Shown here piece by piece: positions 25,871-31,976 of a stretch of DNA of 64,000 bases (its first letter is position 1; each line of letters opens with the position of its first letter). A program made the translations under genes and the position numbers. The notes below the pieces were generated by a model. That model made no database searches. It worked only from the letters and a program-made list of their open reading frames with translations, and had not been told where the DNA came from. Source of the stretch: Clostridia bacterium. GTDB lineage: Bacteria; Bacillota; Clostridia; Christensenellales; CAG-138. The DNA is taken from the NCBI GenBank assembly GCA_016292635.1, contig JAEDIC010000005.1:1-64000 (forward strand). The letters are read 5' to 3'.

Positions 25871-26549
25871 ATTTATCAGTAAGGGACATGAAATCGGTGT
25901 ATGTTTCCAATCCGTCTATGTGCTCCGAAAGTTTCTGCTTAATTTGCTGATTCATGGGGTCGAGGATAAAATCGATTCCGCTGCGCCTCGCCATCTTTGC
26001 TACCGGGATAAAATCGCTGTCGCCTGCAATGAGTACAATCTGGTCAACATGCTTTCCATAGGCCAGCGACGCTACGTCAAGGCCTATGCGCATATCAACA
26101 CCCTTCTGTTTGACATCAAGACGAAAATCATCCTCTGTCAATTCGGTCAAAGGCTTCTTACCTGAAAGAACATCAGAGAGAATCTCAGGCTTTAAGTAAT
26201 AATAGGCTTGAGATTCAGCCAATTCGCCCCTGCGCATAGCGAGCTTGCGTTTCTTCAGCAATGCCTTGTGAAACTCGTCGGACCATTTAGTTCCAGACAT
26301 GGTGGAGAAATTTATATTCTTCTTTGTAAGAGGATGCTCTACACTGCCCCTCATGGGCGGGCAGTCATAGTAAAAGATTCGGTAAAGATCCCTGGGCTCA
26401 TCTGGCTTTGAAATATGCAACATACAGTACGCATAAAGCTCGTTTGCCCTTTCTGCGGAAGACTTTAATCCCCATATATTTAAAGCCCTCTTGCGATAAT
26501 AACCGCCGTCTACAAGGATAGCCGTCTTTCTCGTGCTTTTAACATTCAT
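25869..26549 (-). CDS. NYN-domain (PIN-like) ribonuclease
   Basis: A 226-residue protein of the NYN/LabA-like PIN superfamily. The N-terminal strand TAILVDGGYYRKRAL supplies the first Asp, VDMRIGLDVASLAYG a middle Asp pair, and VLIAGDSDFIPVAKMARRSG the diagnostic GDSDF motif; together these make the acidic metal site. RNA is the likely substrate. GGAGG lies 7 nt before ATG. It sits between integrase and repressor, transcribed with the integrase, and has a structured leader and a 17-bp palindrome upstream. Lysogeny-stage RNA decay, defence or superinfection control are possible; none is shown. Confidence 0.8.
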   Translation of the reverse strand: MNVKSTRKTAILVDGGYYRKRALNIWGLKSSAERANELYAYCMLHISKPDEPRDLYRIFYYDCPPMRGSVEHPLTKKNINFSTMSGTKWSDEFHKALLKKRKLAMRRGELAESQAYYYLKPEILSDVLSGKKPLTELTEDDFRLDVKQKGVDMRIGLDVASLAYGKHVDQIVLIAGDSDFIPVAKMARRSGIDFILDPMNQQIKQKLSEHIDGLETYTDFMSLTDK

Positions 26550-26572
26550 ATAAATCCTCCTGAATAAATAAA

Positions 26573-26621
26573 ACCTCTGAGTTTAGCACATCCCGAAAGG
26601 TGGGAGGCCGCGCCCAGAGGT
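26573..26621 (-). promoter_or_regulatory. Attenuator-like hairpin upstream of the NYN gene
   Basis: On the minus strand, ACCTCTG at the 5' side pairs with CAGAGGT 35 nt later, followed by TTTATTT and then the GGAGG ribosome site. An inner GC-rich segment can form a second stem. Shape suggests a terminator or attenuator in the leader. Confidence 0.4.
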
Positions 26622-26630
26622 CACTTTAGC

Positions 26631-26647
26631 GTACAACAATGTTGTAC
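26631..26647. promoter_or_regulatory. 17-bp palindrome, probable operator
   Basis: GTACAACA-A-TGTTGTAC, perfect 8-bp arms around one base, in the control region between the minus-strand NYN gene and the plus-strand 37-codon ORF. Confidence 0.5.
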
Positions 26648-26877
26648 AAATATAGTATTCCATCTGTGGCAAAAAAGCAATACCCTTTTAGAAATGTTCA
26701 AAAATATTTGATGTTCTATGATACCTTTTCCCTGATAAATAATACGAAGCATCCGCAATACCAACAAGGAAAAGAATCTGCTTGAAGTTAAACTTTCTGC
26801 TTGCTTAAAACGCGAACAATATCTTGAATAAAGAGAAACAAAACAGTATGTTATGGTAAAAAGCGGAGGAAAAAACA

Positions 26878-26991
26878 ATGAATAAGCAGGAACTTGCCGC
26901 CATGCGGGCCGCCGCCCACGAACTTATTGAACAGTTAAGTGAAGAATTGTTGAAAATAGCTTATCACTTTTTGAAATCTCTTGCAAGATGA
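26878..26991 (+). CDS. Small protein, 37 aa, unknown
   Basis: MNKQELAAMRAAAHELIEQL is the first half; the whole is one predicted amphipathic helix. GGAGG lies 8 nt before the ATG and a strong terminator begins 4 bp after the stop, so it is probably a real gene. A weak promoter (TTGAAT, 17 bp, TATGTT) is at 26824-26852. It is on the opposite strand to its neighbours in the immunity region; a small regulatory or antirepressor-type role is possible but unsupported. Confidence 0.6.
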   Translation: MNKQELAAMRAAAHELIEQLSEELLKIAYHFLKSLAR

Positions 26992-26995
26992 TAAT

Positions 26996-27027
26996 GCCGC
27001 TCCCTGCTCCGGGGGCGGCATTTTTTT
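26996..27027. terminator. Terminator between the 37-aa ORF and repressor
   Basis: 9-bp stem GCCGCTCCC/GGGGGCGGC with one T-G pair and a TGCTCC loop, then seven T's. Confidence 0.85.
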
Positions 27028-27385
27028 ATTCATCATTAAGCTGTCTTGCAATTTTCTCAAGGAGCATCCATTCATCCACAGACATCTTCGCCAGGGCAGA
27101 AATAACCCTGCGCCGGAAGTCCGGCTCTCCTTTTAATATATCGCCCACAAAAGCCGCGATCTCTTCCTCGCGGCTTTTTTTAATGAACATTTCACCCACG
27201 CCGGTGCGGAGCCATTCTTCATTAACGTCAAATTCCCTGCAGATATCGGATATCGTACGATCGGCGGGGGTTTTAACTCCAATACACATCTGTGAAACGA
27301 AGGAACGGGAGACATTAATCCTATCAGCAAACTTTGTTTGATTCATCCCCAGCGCCTTTATAAGCGCATCTATTCTTTCATGCAA
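27026..27385 (-). CDS. Phage repressor (XRE-family HTH)
   Basis: A 119-residue cytoplasmic regulator. Residues ~3-60 are an HTH_3 domain (RIDALIKALGMNQTKFADRI, SRSFVSQMCIGVKTPADRTISDICREF); the helical C-terminal part (EEEIAAFVGDILKG...) resembles Clostridia prophage repressors without a protease domain. An ATG at 27412 lies inside the predicted -10 of its promoter, so the TTG at 27385, preceded by AAAGGGTGG, is the probable start. It is divergent from the early operon across two operator-like sites and should maintain lysogeny. A second copy is cut by the window end. Confidence 0.85.
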   Translation of the reverse strand: MHERIDALIKALGMNQTKFADRINVSRSFVSQMCIGVKTPADRTISDICREFDVNEEWLRTGVGEMFIKKSREEEIAAFVGDILKGEPDFRRRVISALAKMSVDEWMLLEKIARQLNDE

Positions 27386-27410
27386 TGGTAACACCACCCT
27401 TTCTGTAACC

Positions 27411-27439
27411 ATAATATACCGCCGGGCGGCATATGTCAA
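27411..27439 (-). promoter_or_regulatory. Repressor promoter
   Basis: Read on the minus strand: TTGACA (27439-27434), 17-bp spacer, TATTAT (27416-27411). One operator-like repeat lies just upstream at 27448. Confidence 0.7.
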
Positions 27440-27447
27440 CAAAAATA

Positions 27448-27463
27448 TGTAACTGAGTTTACA
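27448..27463. promoter_or_regulatory. Operator-like site O1
   Basis: TGTAACTGAGTTTACA, a 16-bp near-palindrome (TGTAA...TTACA) between the divergent promoters. Confidence 0.6.
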
Positions 27464-27471
27464 AAAAAACG

Positions 27472-27500
27472 TTGACATGTAGACTAAGTTGCATTATAAT
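27472..27500 (+). promoter_or_regulatory. Early rightward promoter, full consensus, with operator O2
   Basis: TTGACA, exactly 17 bp, TATAAT. The spacer contains TGTAGACTAAGTTGCA (27478-27493), a relative of O1, so repressor binding would block RNA polymerase directly. Confidence 0.85.
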
Positions 27501-27551
27501 GACACTAGGTTAACAACAAGCGTTACCGCAATACTGAAAAGGAGAACCAAA

Positions 27552-27701
27552 ATGGAAGAACTTGAAAAGAAGGTAATCACGGCCCTGACGGCCGCTGTCT
27601 CGGACATACCCGACACGAAGAAGGAGTACTTCCTCGGCTATGCAGAAGCCGTGGCAGACATGAAGAAGAAGGAAGAGAATACAGATGGAACCTTACTCTG
27701 A
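27552..27701 (+). CDS. Early phage protein, 49 aa, unknown
   Basis: First gene after the early promoter, with GGAG 7 nt before ATG. The chain is acidic and helical (MEELEKKVITALTAAV..., ending KKKEENTDGTLL). By position it is where Cro-like or antirepressor proteins sit, but it has no HTH pattern. No family recognised. Confidence 0.65.
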   Translation: MEELEKKVITALTAAVSDIPDTKKEYFLGYAEAVADMKKKEENTDGTLL

Positions 27702-27715
27702 AGGGGGGGATAAAC

Positions 27716-27880
27716 GTGGTGACAAAAAAAGACTTGATAGAAAAAATTTGCGCGGTCGCAGGGGCGCAGCTTGACAATATGCAGCCCATAGACCGCGCAG
27801 TACCGGCCGCAGCAGCGTCAATAAGTGATACACTGCACGCCTTGGCCGTCTTGCTGGAAGCTGCTATTCGGCTTCCTTAG
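27716..27880 (+). CDS. Early phage protein, 54 aa, unknown
   Basis: Starts at GTG 27716 (or GTG 27719) after an AAGGGGGGG site that overlaps the preceding stop. Helical, Ala-rich (VVTKKDLIEKICAVAGAQL...). The 3' end overlaps by 4 bp a minus-strand small gene. No family recognised. Confidence 0.5.
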   Translation: MVTKKDLIEKICAVAGAQLDNMQPIDRAVPAAAASISDTLHALAVLLEAAIRLP

Positions 27881-28020
27881 GAAATCTTCTCGTAAATGCT
27901 GTTAAACAGCAAGGCGAGTTCCGCTCCGCACTCTTCTGTGGATGCGCCTTCGGGAAGATGAATCCAACCGCAATCGATGGCGATCTTAGCAAGATTGTAA
28001 GCGGCTTCAACTGTATTCAT
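27877..28020 (-). CDS. Small minus-strand phage protein, 47 aa
   Basis: Begins MNTVEAAYNLAKIAIDCGWI and ends FNSIYEKIS. A strong AAAGGAG site lies 8 nt before the ATG, which makes it credible despite lying against the early operon. The composition is that of a compact helical protein. Function unknown; being antisense to early transcription, it may be a lysogeny-expressed gene. Confidence 0.55.
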   Translation of the reverse strand: MNTVEAAYNLAKIAIDCGWIHLPEGASTEECGAELALLFNSIYEKIS

Positions 28021-28125
28021 GGTTCGGTCTCCTTTCTTAATATTTTTTTCATTATATCACCGAAAGGGGCTGTAATAAATATCGCAAATATGCAAATGCG
28101 GGTTAACCGCAGAAAGGAAGAACCC

Positions 28126-28383
28126 ATGAGAATAACAAAAATAGATGTGCTTGAAATGATATCCAAGAGGATAGATGTGGGGATGGATGAAGCTCCGAAG
28201 AAGCACGAAGGCGAATTTTGCCAGGGATATCTCCTCGCAGCGAACCAGATCAAGAAACTGGTTTGCGTATCGTTGGAGGAAGCAAAGCACGAAGAAGCCC
28301 GGAAGCTGCGGCGGCTTTCTCTTGCCGGGGCGATTCTCGGCACAGCTTCATTAATCCTGTCAGTAGTACAAGAGCTTCTGTAA
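28126..28383 (+). CDS. Small phage protein with C-terminal membrane helix, 85 aa
   Basis: Starts at ATG 28126, where AAAGGA lies 8 nt upstream; the longer frame to 27958 has no ribosome site and overlaps the minus-strand gene. The first ~60 residues are charged and helical. The last ~22 (LSLAGAILGTASLILSVVQELL) form a membrane segment, giving a tail-anchored topology. No family recognised. Confidence 0.65.
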   Translation: MRITKIDVLEMISKRIDVGMDEAPKKHEGEFCQGYLLAANQIKKLVCVSLEEAKHEEARKLRRLSLAGAILGTASLILSVVQELL

Positions 28384-28401
28384 AGCGCAGAGGAAACCAT
28401 A

Positions 28402-28650
28402 ATGGAACCTTACTCTATGGAAATACGCGAAGTAATGGCCCTTAAGGCTGCTATCGAAATTCTGAAGGACATAAAACAGGCGGCGGATAAAGGAATGCTG
28501 TGGCGCGATCCCGCTCACTTTTCTGAAGAGTACCGCAGAAGCTATGAATCGCTCATATCAAAATTTATAGGCGTTGCTATTTATGCTCTTGAAGGATTGG
28601 TACAAAAGGAGGCACACCATGGCAAAGCACCGACAGACCAAAGCCTGTGA
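28402..28650 (+). CDS. Early phage protein, 82 aa, unknown
   Basis: Helical protein MEPYSMEIREVMALKAAIEI..., with GAGG 8 nt upstream of the ATG. Its last 32 bases overlap the HNH gene, which suggests coupled translation. No recognisable motif. Confidence 0.6.
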   Translation: MEPYSMEIREVMALKAAIEILKDIKQAADKGMLWRDPAHFSEEYRRSYESLISKFIGVAIYALEGLVQKEAHHGKAPTDQSL

Positions 28651-28936
28651 ATTCCCAGCAAAGGTGAGGGTGGCTATTTACAACAGAGACTGCGGCTGCT
28701 GCGTTCTCTGCGGCAGCCCCAACGGCCAGCCCAACGCCCACTTTATTCCCCGCTCTGCGGGTGGCCTGGGCATAGAGGAAAACGGCCTGACGCTGTGCTT
28801 CGATTGCCATTATGCCTTCGACCACACGCCGCAGCGAGCGGAACTGCGGCAGCACCTTAAGGCATATTTGCAGGACTGCTATCCCGATTGGAACGAGGAT
28901 GCCCTGCGCTACAAGAAATATGCTGCGTTTGAATAG
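28619..28936 (+). CDS. HNH-family endonuclease, small
   Basis: A 105-residue protein with a zinc-binding CVLCG, then NAHFIPRSAGGLG (first His) and NGLTLCFDCHYAFDH (Asn, Cys pair and last His), the HNH beta-beta-alpha-metal arrangement. The ATG at 28619 follows AAAGGAGG by 6 nt. It lies in the early operon, far from the terminase, so it is more likely a DNA-processing or recombination nuclease than a packaging one. Confidence 0.8.
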   Translation: MAKHRQTKACEFPAKVRVAIYNRDCGCCVLCGSPNGQPNAHFIPRSAGGLGIEENGLTLCFDCHYAFDHTPQRAELRQHLKAYLQDCYPDWNEDALRYKKYAAFE

Positions 28937-28948
28937 GAGGACGCCATT

Positions 28949-29272
28949 GTGCTACCCGACATTACCGCAATCATCAAAGAAATGGTATCCACGGCAGTGG
29001 AGGAAAAGATGGGGGAGCTGAGTTCCATAGCGGATGCGATGGTCCGTATGCACGGCGAATTCATCACGGTGGAGCAGGCGGCAAGGCTGCTGAACCGCAC
29101 ACCCGCCACCATATGGCGCATGTGCGAAGACGGACGCCTTACCTGCACCAAGGAAGGCAGTACCCTCATTATGGTGCGCAGCATGGTCAACATGGTCCGG
29201 GACGGGGACATTACAAAGCTGGAGAAGCCCCGCAAGCCCCGCCAGTACAATTATCACCGCGTATCACCATAG
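28949..29272 (+). CDS. Excisionase-like HTH protein
   Basis: A 107-residue protein starting at GTG 28949 (GGAGG 8 nt upstream). Residues ~45-85 (FITVEQAARLLNRTPATIWRMCEDGRL, TCTKEGSTLIMV) form a MerR/excisionase-type winged helix. An N-terminal helical segment may mediate oligomerisation. It could be the excisionase directing prophage release, or another early DNA-binding protein; distance from the integrase does not decide. Confidence 0.7.
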   Translation: MLPDITAIIKEMVSTAVEEKMGELSSIADAMVRMHGEFITVEQAARLLNRTPATIWRMCEDGRLTCTKEGSTLIMVRSMVNMVRDGDITKLEKPRKPRQYNYHRVSP

Positions 29273-29280
29273 GAGGCAAC

Positions 29281-29868
29281 ATGGCAGAAATTTTTATGGA
29301 TGACAACAAAACCGCCGTTCAGAAAATGCGCACGCCTTTTGAACCCACCATGAACGTATTTCAGCGCATGCACGCCGTCATGAAGGAGATTGGCTATATC
29401 TCCAAAGACCGGCTGATAGACGGCGAGTATTATGCCGTTACCGCCGAGGCAGTGGTAAGCGCTCTCCGCGCTGCCTTGGTGAAGTACGGACTGCTGATAT
29501 TCCCCGTAGAACATAAGCACCGCCGGGAAGATGAACGCGCAGGCGGAATTACCAACCGACTGACCACACTGGATGTCGTATACCGCATTCAGAATATTGA
29601 CGACCCGAAGGACTATGTAGAGGTCGTGTCTACCGGTACCGCCGTAGACCTGCAGGACAAGGGCTCCGGCAAGGCCATGACTTATGCATATAAATACATG
29701 GCGCTGCAGTCATTTGCCATCGAGACTGGTATGGATCCCGACCACATAGGTTCTGACAGGTATAGTCAGGAGCTGGCGGAAAAAGCGAAGTCCGGCAAAT
29801 ACCTTGCGGTAAAAAAGAAGCCTGACATCGTGTTTGAACCGGTTGACGGAGAACCGATAGACATGTAA
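29281..29868 (+). CDS. ERF-family single-strand annealing protein
   Basis: A 195-residue recombination protein. MNVFQRMHAVMKEIGYISKD, YYAVTAEAVVSALRAALVKYGL and the DLQDKGSGKAMTYAYKYMALQSFAI block are the ERF core, which anneals complementary single strands during phage recombination. ATG 29281 follows GGAGG by 6 nt. No phage exonuclease is adjacent; an SSB-like gene is also absent. It is the last gene before the structured element and DGR target 1. Confidence 0.88.
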   Translation: MAEIFMDDNKTAVQKMRTPFEPTMNVFQRMHAVMKEIGYISKDRLIDGEYYAVTAEAVVSALRAALVKYGLLIFPVEHKHRREDERAGGITNRLTTLDVVYRIQNIDDPKDYVEVVSTGTAVDLQDKGSGKAMTYAYKYMALQSFAIETGMDPDHIGSDRYSQELAEKAKSGKYLAVKKKPDIVFEPVDGEPIDM

Positions 29869-29870
29869 TT

Positions 29871-30002
29871 CCCCTGCATAGGTGAGGGAGCGGTTACTTT
29901 TCCAGGTTCTGTTCGATGGCTGGACGGACAGAGCAAGCATTTTCTCCTGTTAATATATCCATGAAATCACCCCATATCACCGCTCCCTTACCTATGCCGG
30001 GG
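29871..30002. repeat. Long inverted repeat enclosing a folded spacer
   Basis: The left arm 29876-29894 and right arm 29979-29997 are complementary over 19 bp (one G-T pair). They extend by CCCC/GGGG to 29871-30002 across a mismatch. The 84-nt spacer contains a nested TCTGT/ACAGA stem and, on the minus strand, a 22-codon ORF (29894-29962) after a GGGGTGA site. It may be a folded RNA or terminator before DGR target 1; I do not recognise it. Confidence 0.6.
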
Positions 30003-30047
30003 GAACTCGGCACATTAAAAAACGACAAAAACCGAAAGGAGAAAAGC

Positions 30048-30674
30048 ATGAATCACACGACGTACAGCGCATTTGAACGGCTGGTATCTCTGTCCAAGAA
30101 GGGGGAGGCGCGCGAACATTTCAAAACCCACGATAAATTCATAGTGGGCGGCACGGAGGTCGAGATCGTAGGCATAGGCCATGATACCGATGCTGCCACA
30201 GGTGAGCGCAATACCGTCACCCTGAGAGTAAATGTAACGCTTGGCGAAAGCGAATTCCACAACAAGTCCTGCCCTGATGGGTACCTTAATTCCAAACTTA
30301 GGGAATATGTGGAGAATGTCGCATACGAGAAGCTTCCCAAAGAGCTTCTCAAGCATGTCCGTCCCGTAAACAAGCAGTTCTCAGACTGTACCGGCCGACT
30401 TTACGAAGAATCATGCGTAATCTTCCCGTTCTCCGAAACTGAGCTGTTTGGAAGTGCCATCTATTCACCCGTGGAGGAAGGAAAGAGGTACGAGGCTTTT
30501 GCCACGTCAAAAGACCGCAGAATGTTCGACGAATCCGGTCGCTACGATTGGTACTGGACCCGTTCCCCGCGCACCGGCACCAGCAACTATTTCTGCTTCG
30601 TCACCGCGTCGGGCACGGCCGGCGGCAACTACGCCGGCCACTCGCGTGGCGTCGCCTGCGGCTTAGTTATTTAA
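30048..30674 (+). CDS. DGR target protein 1 (DUF6273-like, C-type-lectin-type fold)
   Basis: A 208-residue protein ending in the first variable repeat. The C-terminal ~110 residues (YLNSKLREYV..., FPFSETELFG, then YDWYWTRSPRTGTSNYFCFV...) follow the DUF6273 pattern, a lectin-like binding fold often diversified in gut phages. The last ~35 residues are VR1. No signal peptide or membrane helix is seen. It lies in the early operon after the ERF gene, not with the tail genes, so it may be an intracellular or lysogeny-expressed binder, or a virion part expressed apart. ATG 30048 follows AAAGGAG. Only its own hairpin separates it from downstream genes. Confidence 0.85.
   Translation: MNHTTYSAFERLVSLSKKGEAREHFKTHDKFIVGGTEVEIVGIGHDTDAATGERNTVTLRVNVTLGESEFHNKSCPDGYLNSKLREYVENVAYEKLPKELLKHVRPVNKQFSDCTGRLYEESCVIFPFSETELFGSAIYSPVEEGKRYEAFATSKDRRMFDESGRYDWYWTRSPRTGTSNYFCFVTASGTAGGNYAGHSRGVACGLVI
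30558..30661 (+). repeat. DGR variable repeat VR1 (remote)
   Basis: 104 bp aligned without gaps to the template at 56719-56822. Fifteen positions differ and every one is an adenine in the template (28 adenines in total). It covers codons from Thr of WTRSP to Gly of VACGL. Confidence 0.95.
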
Positions 30675-30691
30675 TCTAAAATCCAAATAAT

Positions 30692-30713
30692 CGCCGCCCC
30701 TCCGTGGGCGGCG
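30692..30713 (+). promoter_or_regulatory. Target-recognition hairpin after VR1
   Basis: CGCCGCCC, loop CTCCGT, GGGCGGCG. The same 8-bp stem with loop CTGTGT follows VR2, at the same distance. By analogy with the Bordetella phage DGR such a hairpin downstream of VR promotes target-primed homing. Confidence 0.8.
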
Positions 30714-30798
30714 GCTCGACCGGGCGAGCATAAATAGGATTCAGGCCCGGTGCGTCGGGGCATTGCCCCGGGTATCGCACATCAGGAGGGGAAACAAC

Positions 30799-31029
30799 AT
30801 GGGTGCACTAAGAGTAAAAGATATTATTCCTGCGCTGTCACTGGCACGGAATCAGAGACTGAATATATACGGAACGCCGGGCTGCGTACTACTTAAGACC
30901 GTGCCGCACGACGCCCTGATGAAAGATCCGAAAGCAGCCCTGGGAAAACACATCTGGGAATATGAAGTGATGCAGATGGATGCCACCAGCGCCGCAGCAT
31001 TTAACATCGTCGTATCAACAGGGAGGTAG
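30799..31029 (+). CDS. Phage protein, 76 aa, unknown
   Basis: Start ATG 30799 with AGGAGG 8 nt upstream; the frame extends to 30763 but those codons lie in a GC-rich hairpin region. Small alpha/beta chain MGALRVKDIIPALSLARNQR..., ending FNIVVSTGR. The 85 bp between the VR1 hairpin and this gene form two further stems (ACCGGGC/GCCCGGT and CGGGGC/GCCCCG nested in GTGCG/CGCAC). No family recognised. Confidence 0.65.
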   Translation: MGALRVKDIIPALSLARNQRLNIYGTPGCVLLKTVPHDALMKDPKAALGKHIWEYEVMQMDATSAAAFNIVVSTGR

Positions 31030-31032
31030 GAA

Positions 31033-31179
31033 ATGGGAGAATACTTCTTTGTGGCCCTGCTGCTGGCGGCATATGTAGCGTGGCCCATCCTGCTGCTCAT
31101 CACCATCGAACTGGCACTGGAACACTCCCCTGGATTCCGCCGCTTCGCGCGGTGGCTCTGGCGGATACTGGATATGTAA
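31033..31179 (+). CDS. Small membrane protein, 48 aa
   Basis: MGEYFFVALLLAAYVAWPIL then a Leu/Ile-rich stretch: one long membrane helix and a basic, Trp-rich tail (FRRFARWLWRIL). GGAGG lies 7 nt before the ATG, inside the end of the preceding gene. Function unknown. Confidence 0.6.
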   Translation: MGEYFFVALLLAAYVAWPILLLITIELALEHSPGFRRFARWLWRILDM

Positions 31180-31191
31180 GAAGGGAGAAAT

Positions 31192-31638
31192 ATGGAAAGA
31201 GAAACAGGAATCTGCCGCTTTTGCGGTCAAATCTCGGAAGTGGGCTGGATGCGCGACCTTTTCGGCGAACGGTTAAAATACGCCGAGGCTGATTACCTTG
31301 CGACCCGTGGATGCCAGTGTTCAGAAGGTCGCGCCTTCTGCGATCAGGAAGAGCTTCGCGAACAGAAGGAGGAGCGCCGCGCCGTAACCCTCGCCGCTGC
31401 AGACGTGGTAATTGATGAGCTCTTCGGCAACGCCGCAAAGGAAGCCGGAGAAATGTCCGTGCATGAGGACGTGCGTCACCATATCCGCGAGGCCGCGGAA
31501 ATGGTTTACGATTGCATTTTGCAAAAGGCTCAAGTCACCGATAGCCAGGGCATTACCGCAAAGATAAGCCTCAGCAGCAAAGGCCGCCTTAAAATCAGCC
31601 GCCACGAGAGCACCAGCGTATCTCAGGAGGTCATATGA
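31192..31638 (+). CDS. Phage protein with N-terminal Cys cluster, 148 aa
   Basis: The N-terminus has CRFCG and a later GCQCSEG, a likely zinc ribbon, followed by a helical, charged middle and a short C-terminal beta stretch (GITAKISLSSKGRLKIS). GGGAG precedes the ATG by 6 nt. It overlaps the PcfK-like gene by 4 bp and so belongs to that module. No family recognised. Confidence 0.7.
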   Translation: MERETGICRFCGQISEVGWMRDLFGERLKYAEADYLATRGCQCSEGRAFCDQEELREQKEERRAVTLAAADVVIDELFGNAAKEAGEMSVHEDVRHHIREAAEMVYDCILQKAQVTDSQGITAKISLSSKGRLKISRHESTSVSQEVI

Positions 31639-31964
31639 TACAGAAAGCAATCATTAAGATCAACACCGAAATGCAAAAGAACCCCACTGACAAATACATG
31701 GAGGCAATCGGCCATCACGTCATAGACGCCTGTGCCACCGAGGCCAATGCCAAAGCTGTATTGGATGAGAAAAAGAGCCTCACCGGCGCCATGGGCAAGG
31801 TTAAAGATGCGGCAAAAAAGAGAGCCACGGGCGGAGTGGCAGTCATAGAGGACAGCGAAGTATATGCCATGGTTGATGAATACTTCGGCCTCACCGCCGC
31901 TCCCGCCGTTCCTGCCGCTCCCGCGCCCGGCAAAGTATCACTGGATATTGGCAGCTTCTTTTAA
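31635..31964 (+). CDS. PcfK-like / AcrIIA9-like family protein
   Basis: A 109-residue protein. The pattern NPTDKYMEAIGHHVIDAC, then SLTGAMGKVKDAAKK and VAVIEDSEVYAMVDEYFGL, with a Pro/Ala-rich linker and final KVSLDIGSFF, resembles the PcfK-like family. Some gut-phage members of that family are annotated as Cas9 inhibitors (AcrIIA9). The assignment is from remembered family pattern, so inhibition of Cas9 is a hypothesis. It lies directly before a PcfJ-like gene, the usual partner, and overlaps the upstream gene by 4 bp (ATGA). Confidence 0.6.
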   Translation: MIQKAIIKINTEMQKNPTDKYMEAIGHHVIDACATEANAKAVLDEKKSLTGAMGKVKDAAKKRATGGVAVIEDSEVYAMVDEYFGLTAAPAVPAAPAPGKVSLDIGSFF

Positions 31965-31976
31965 TGGGGGTGCGCC

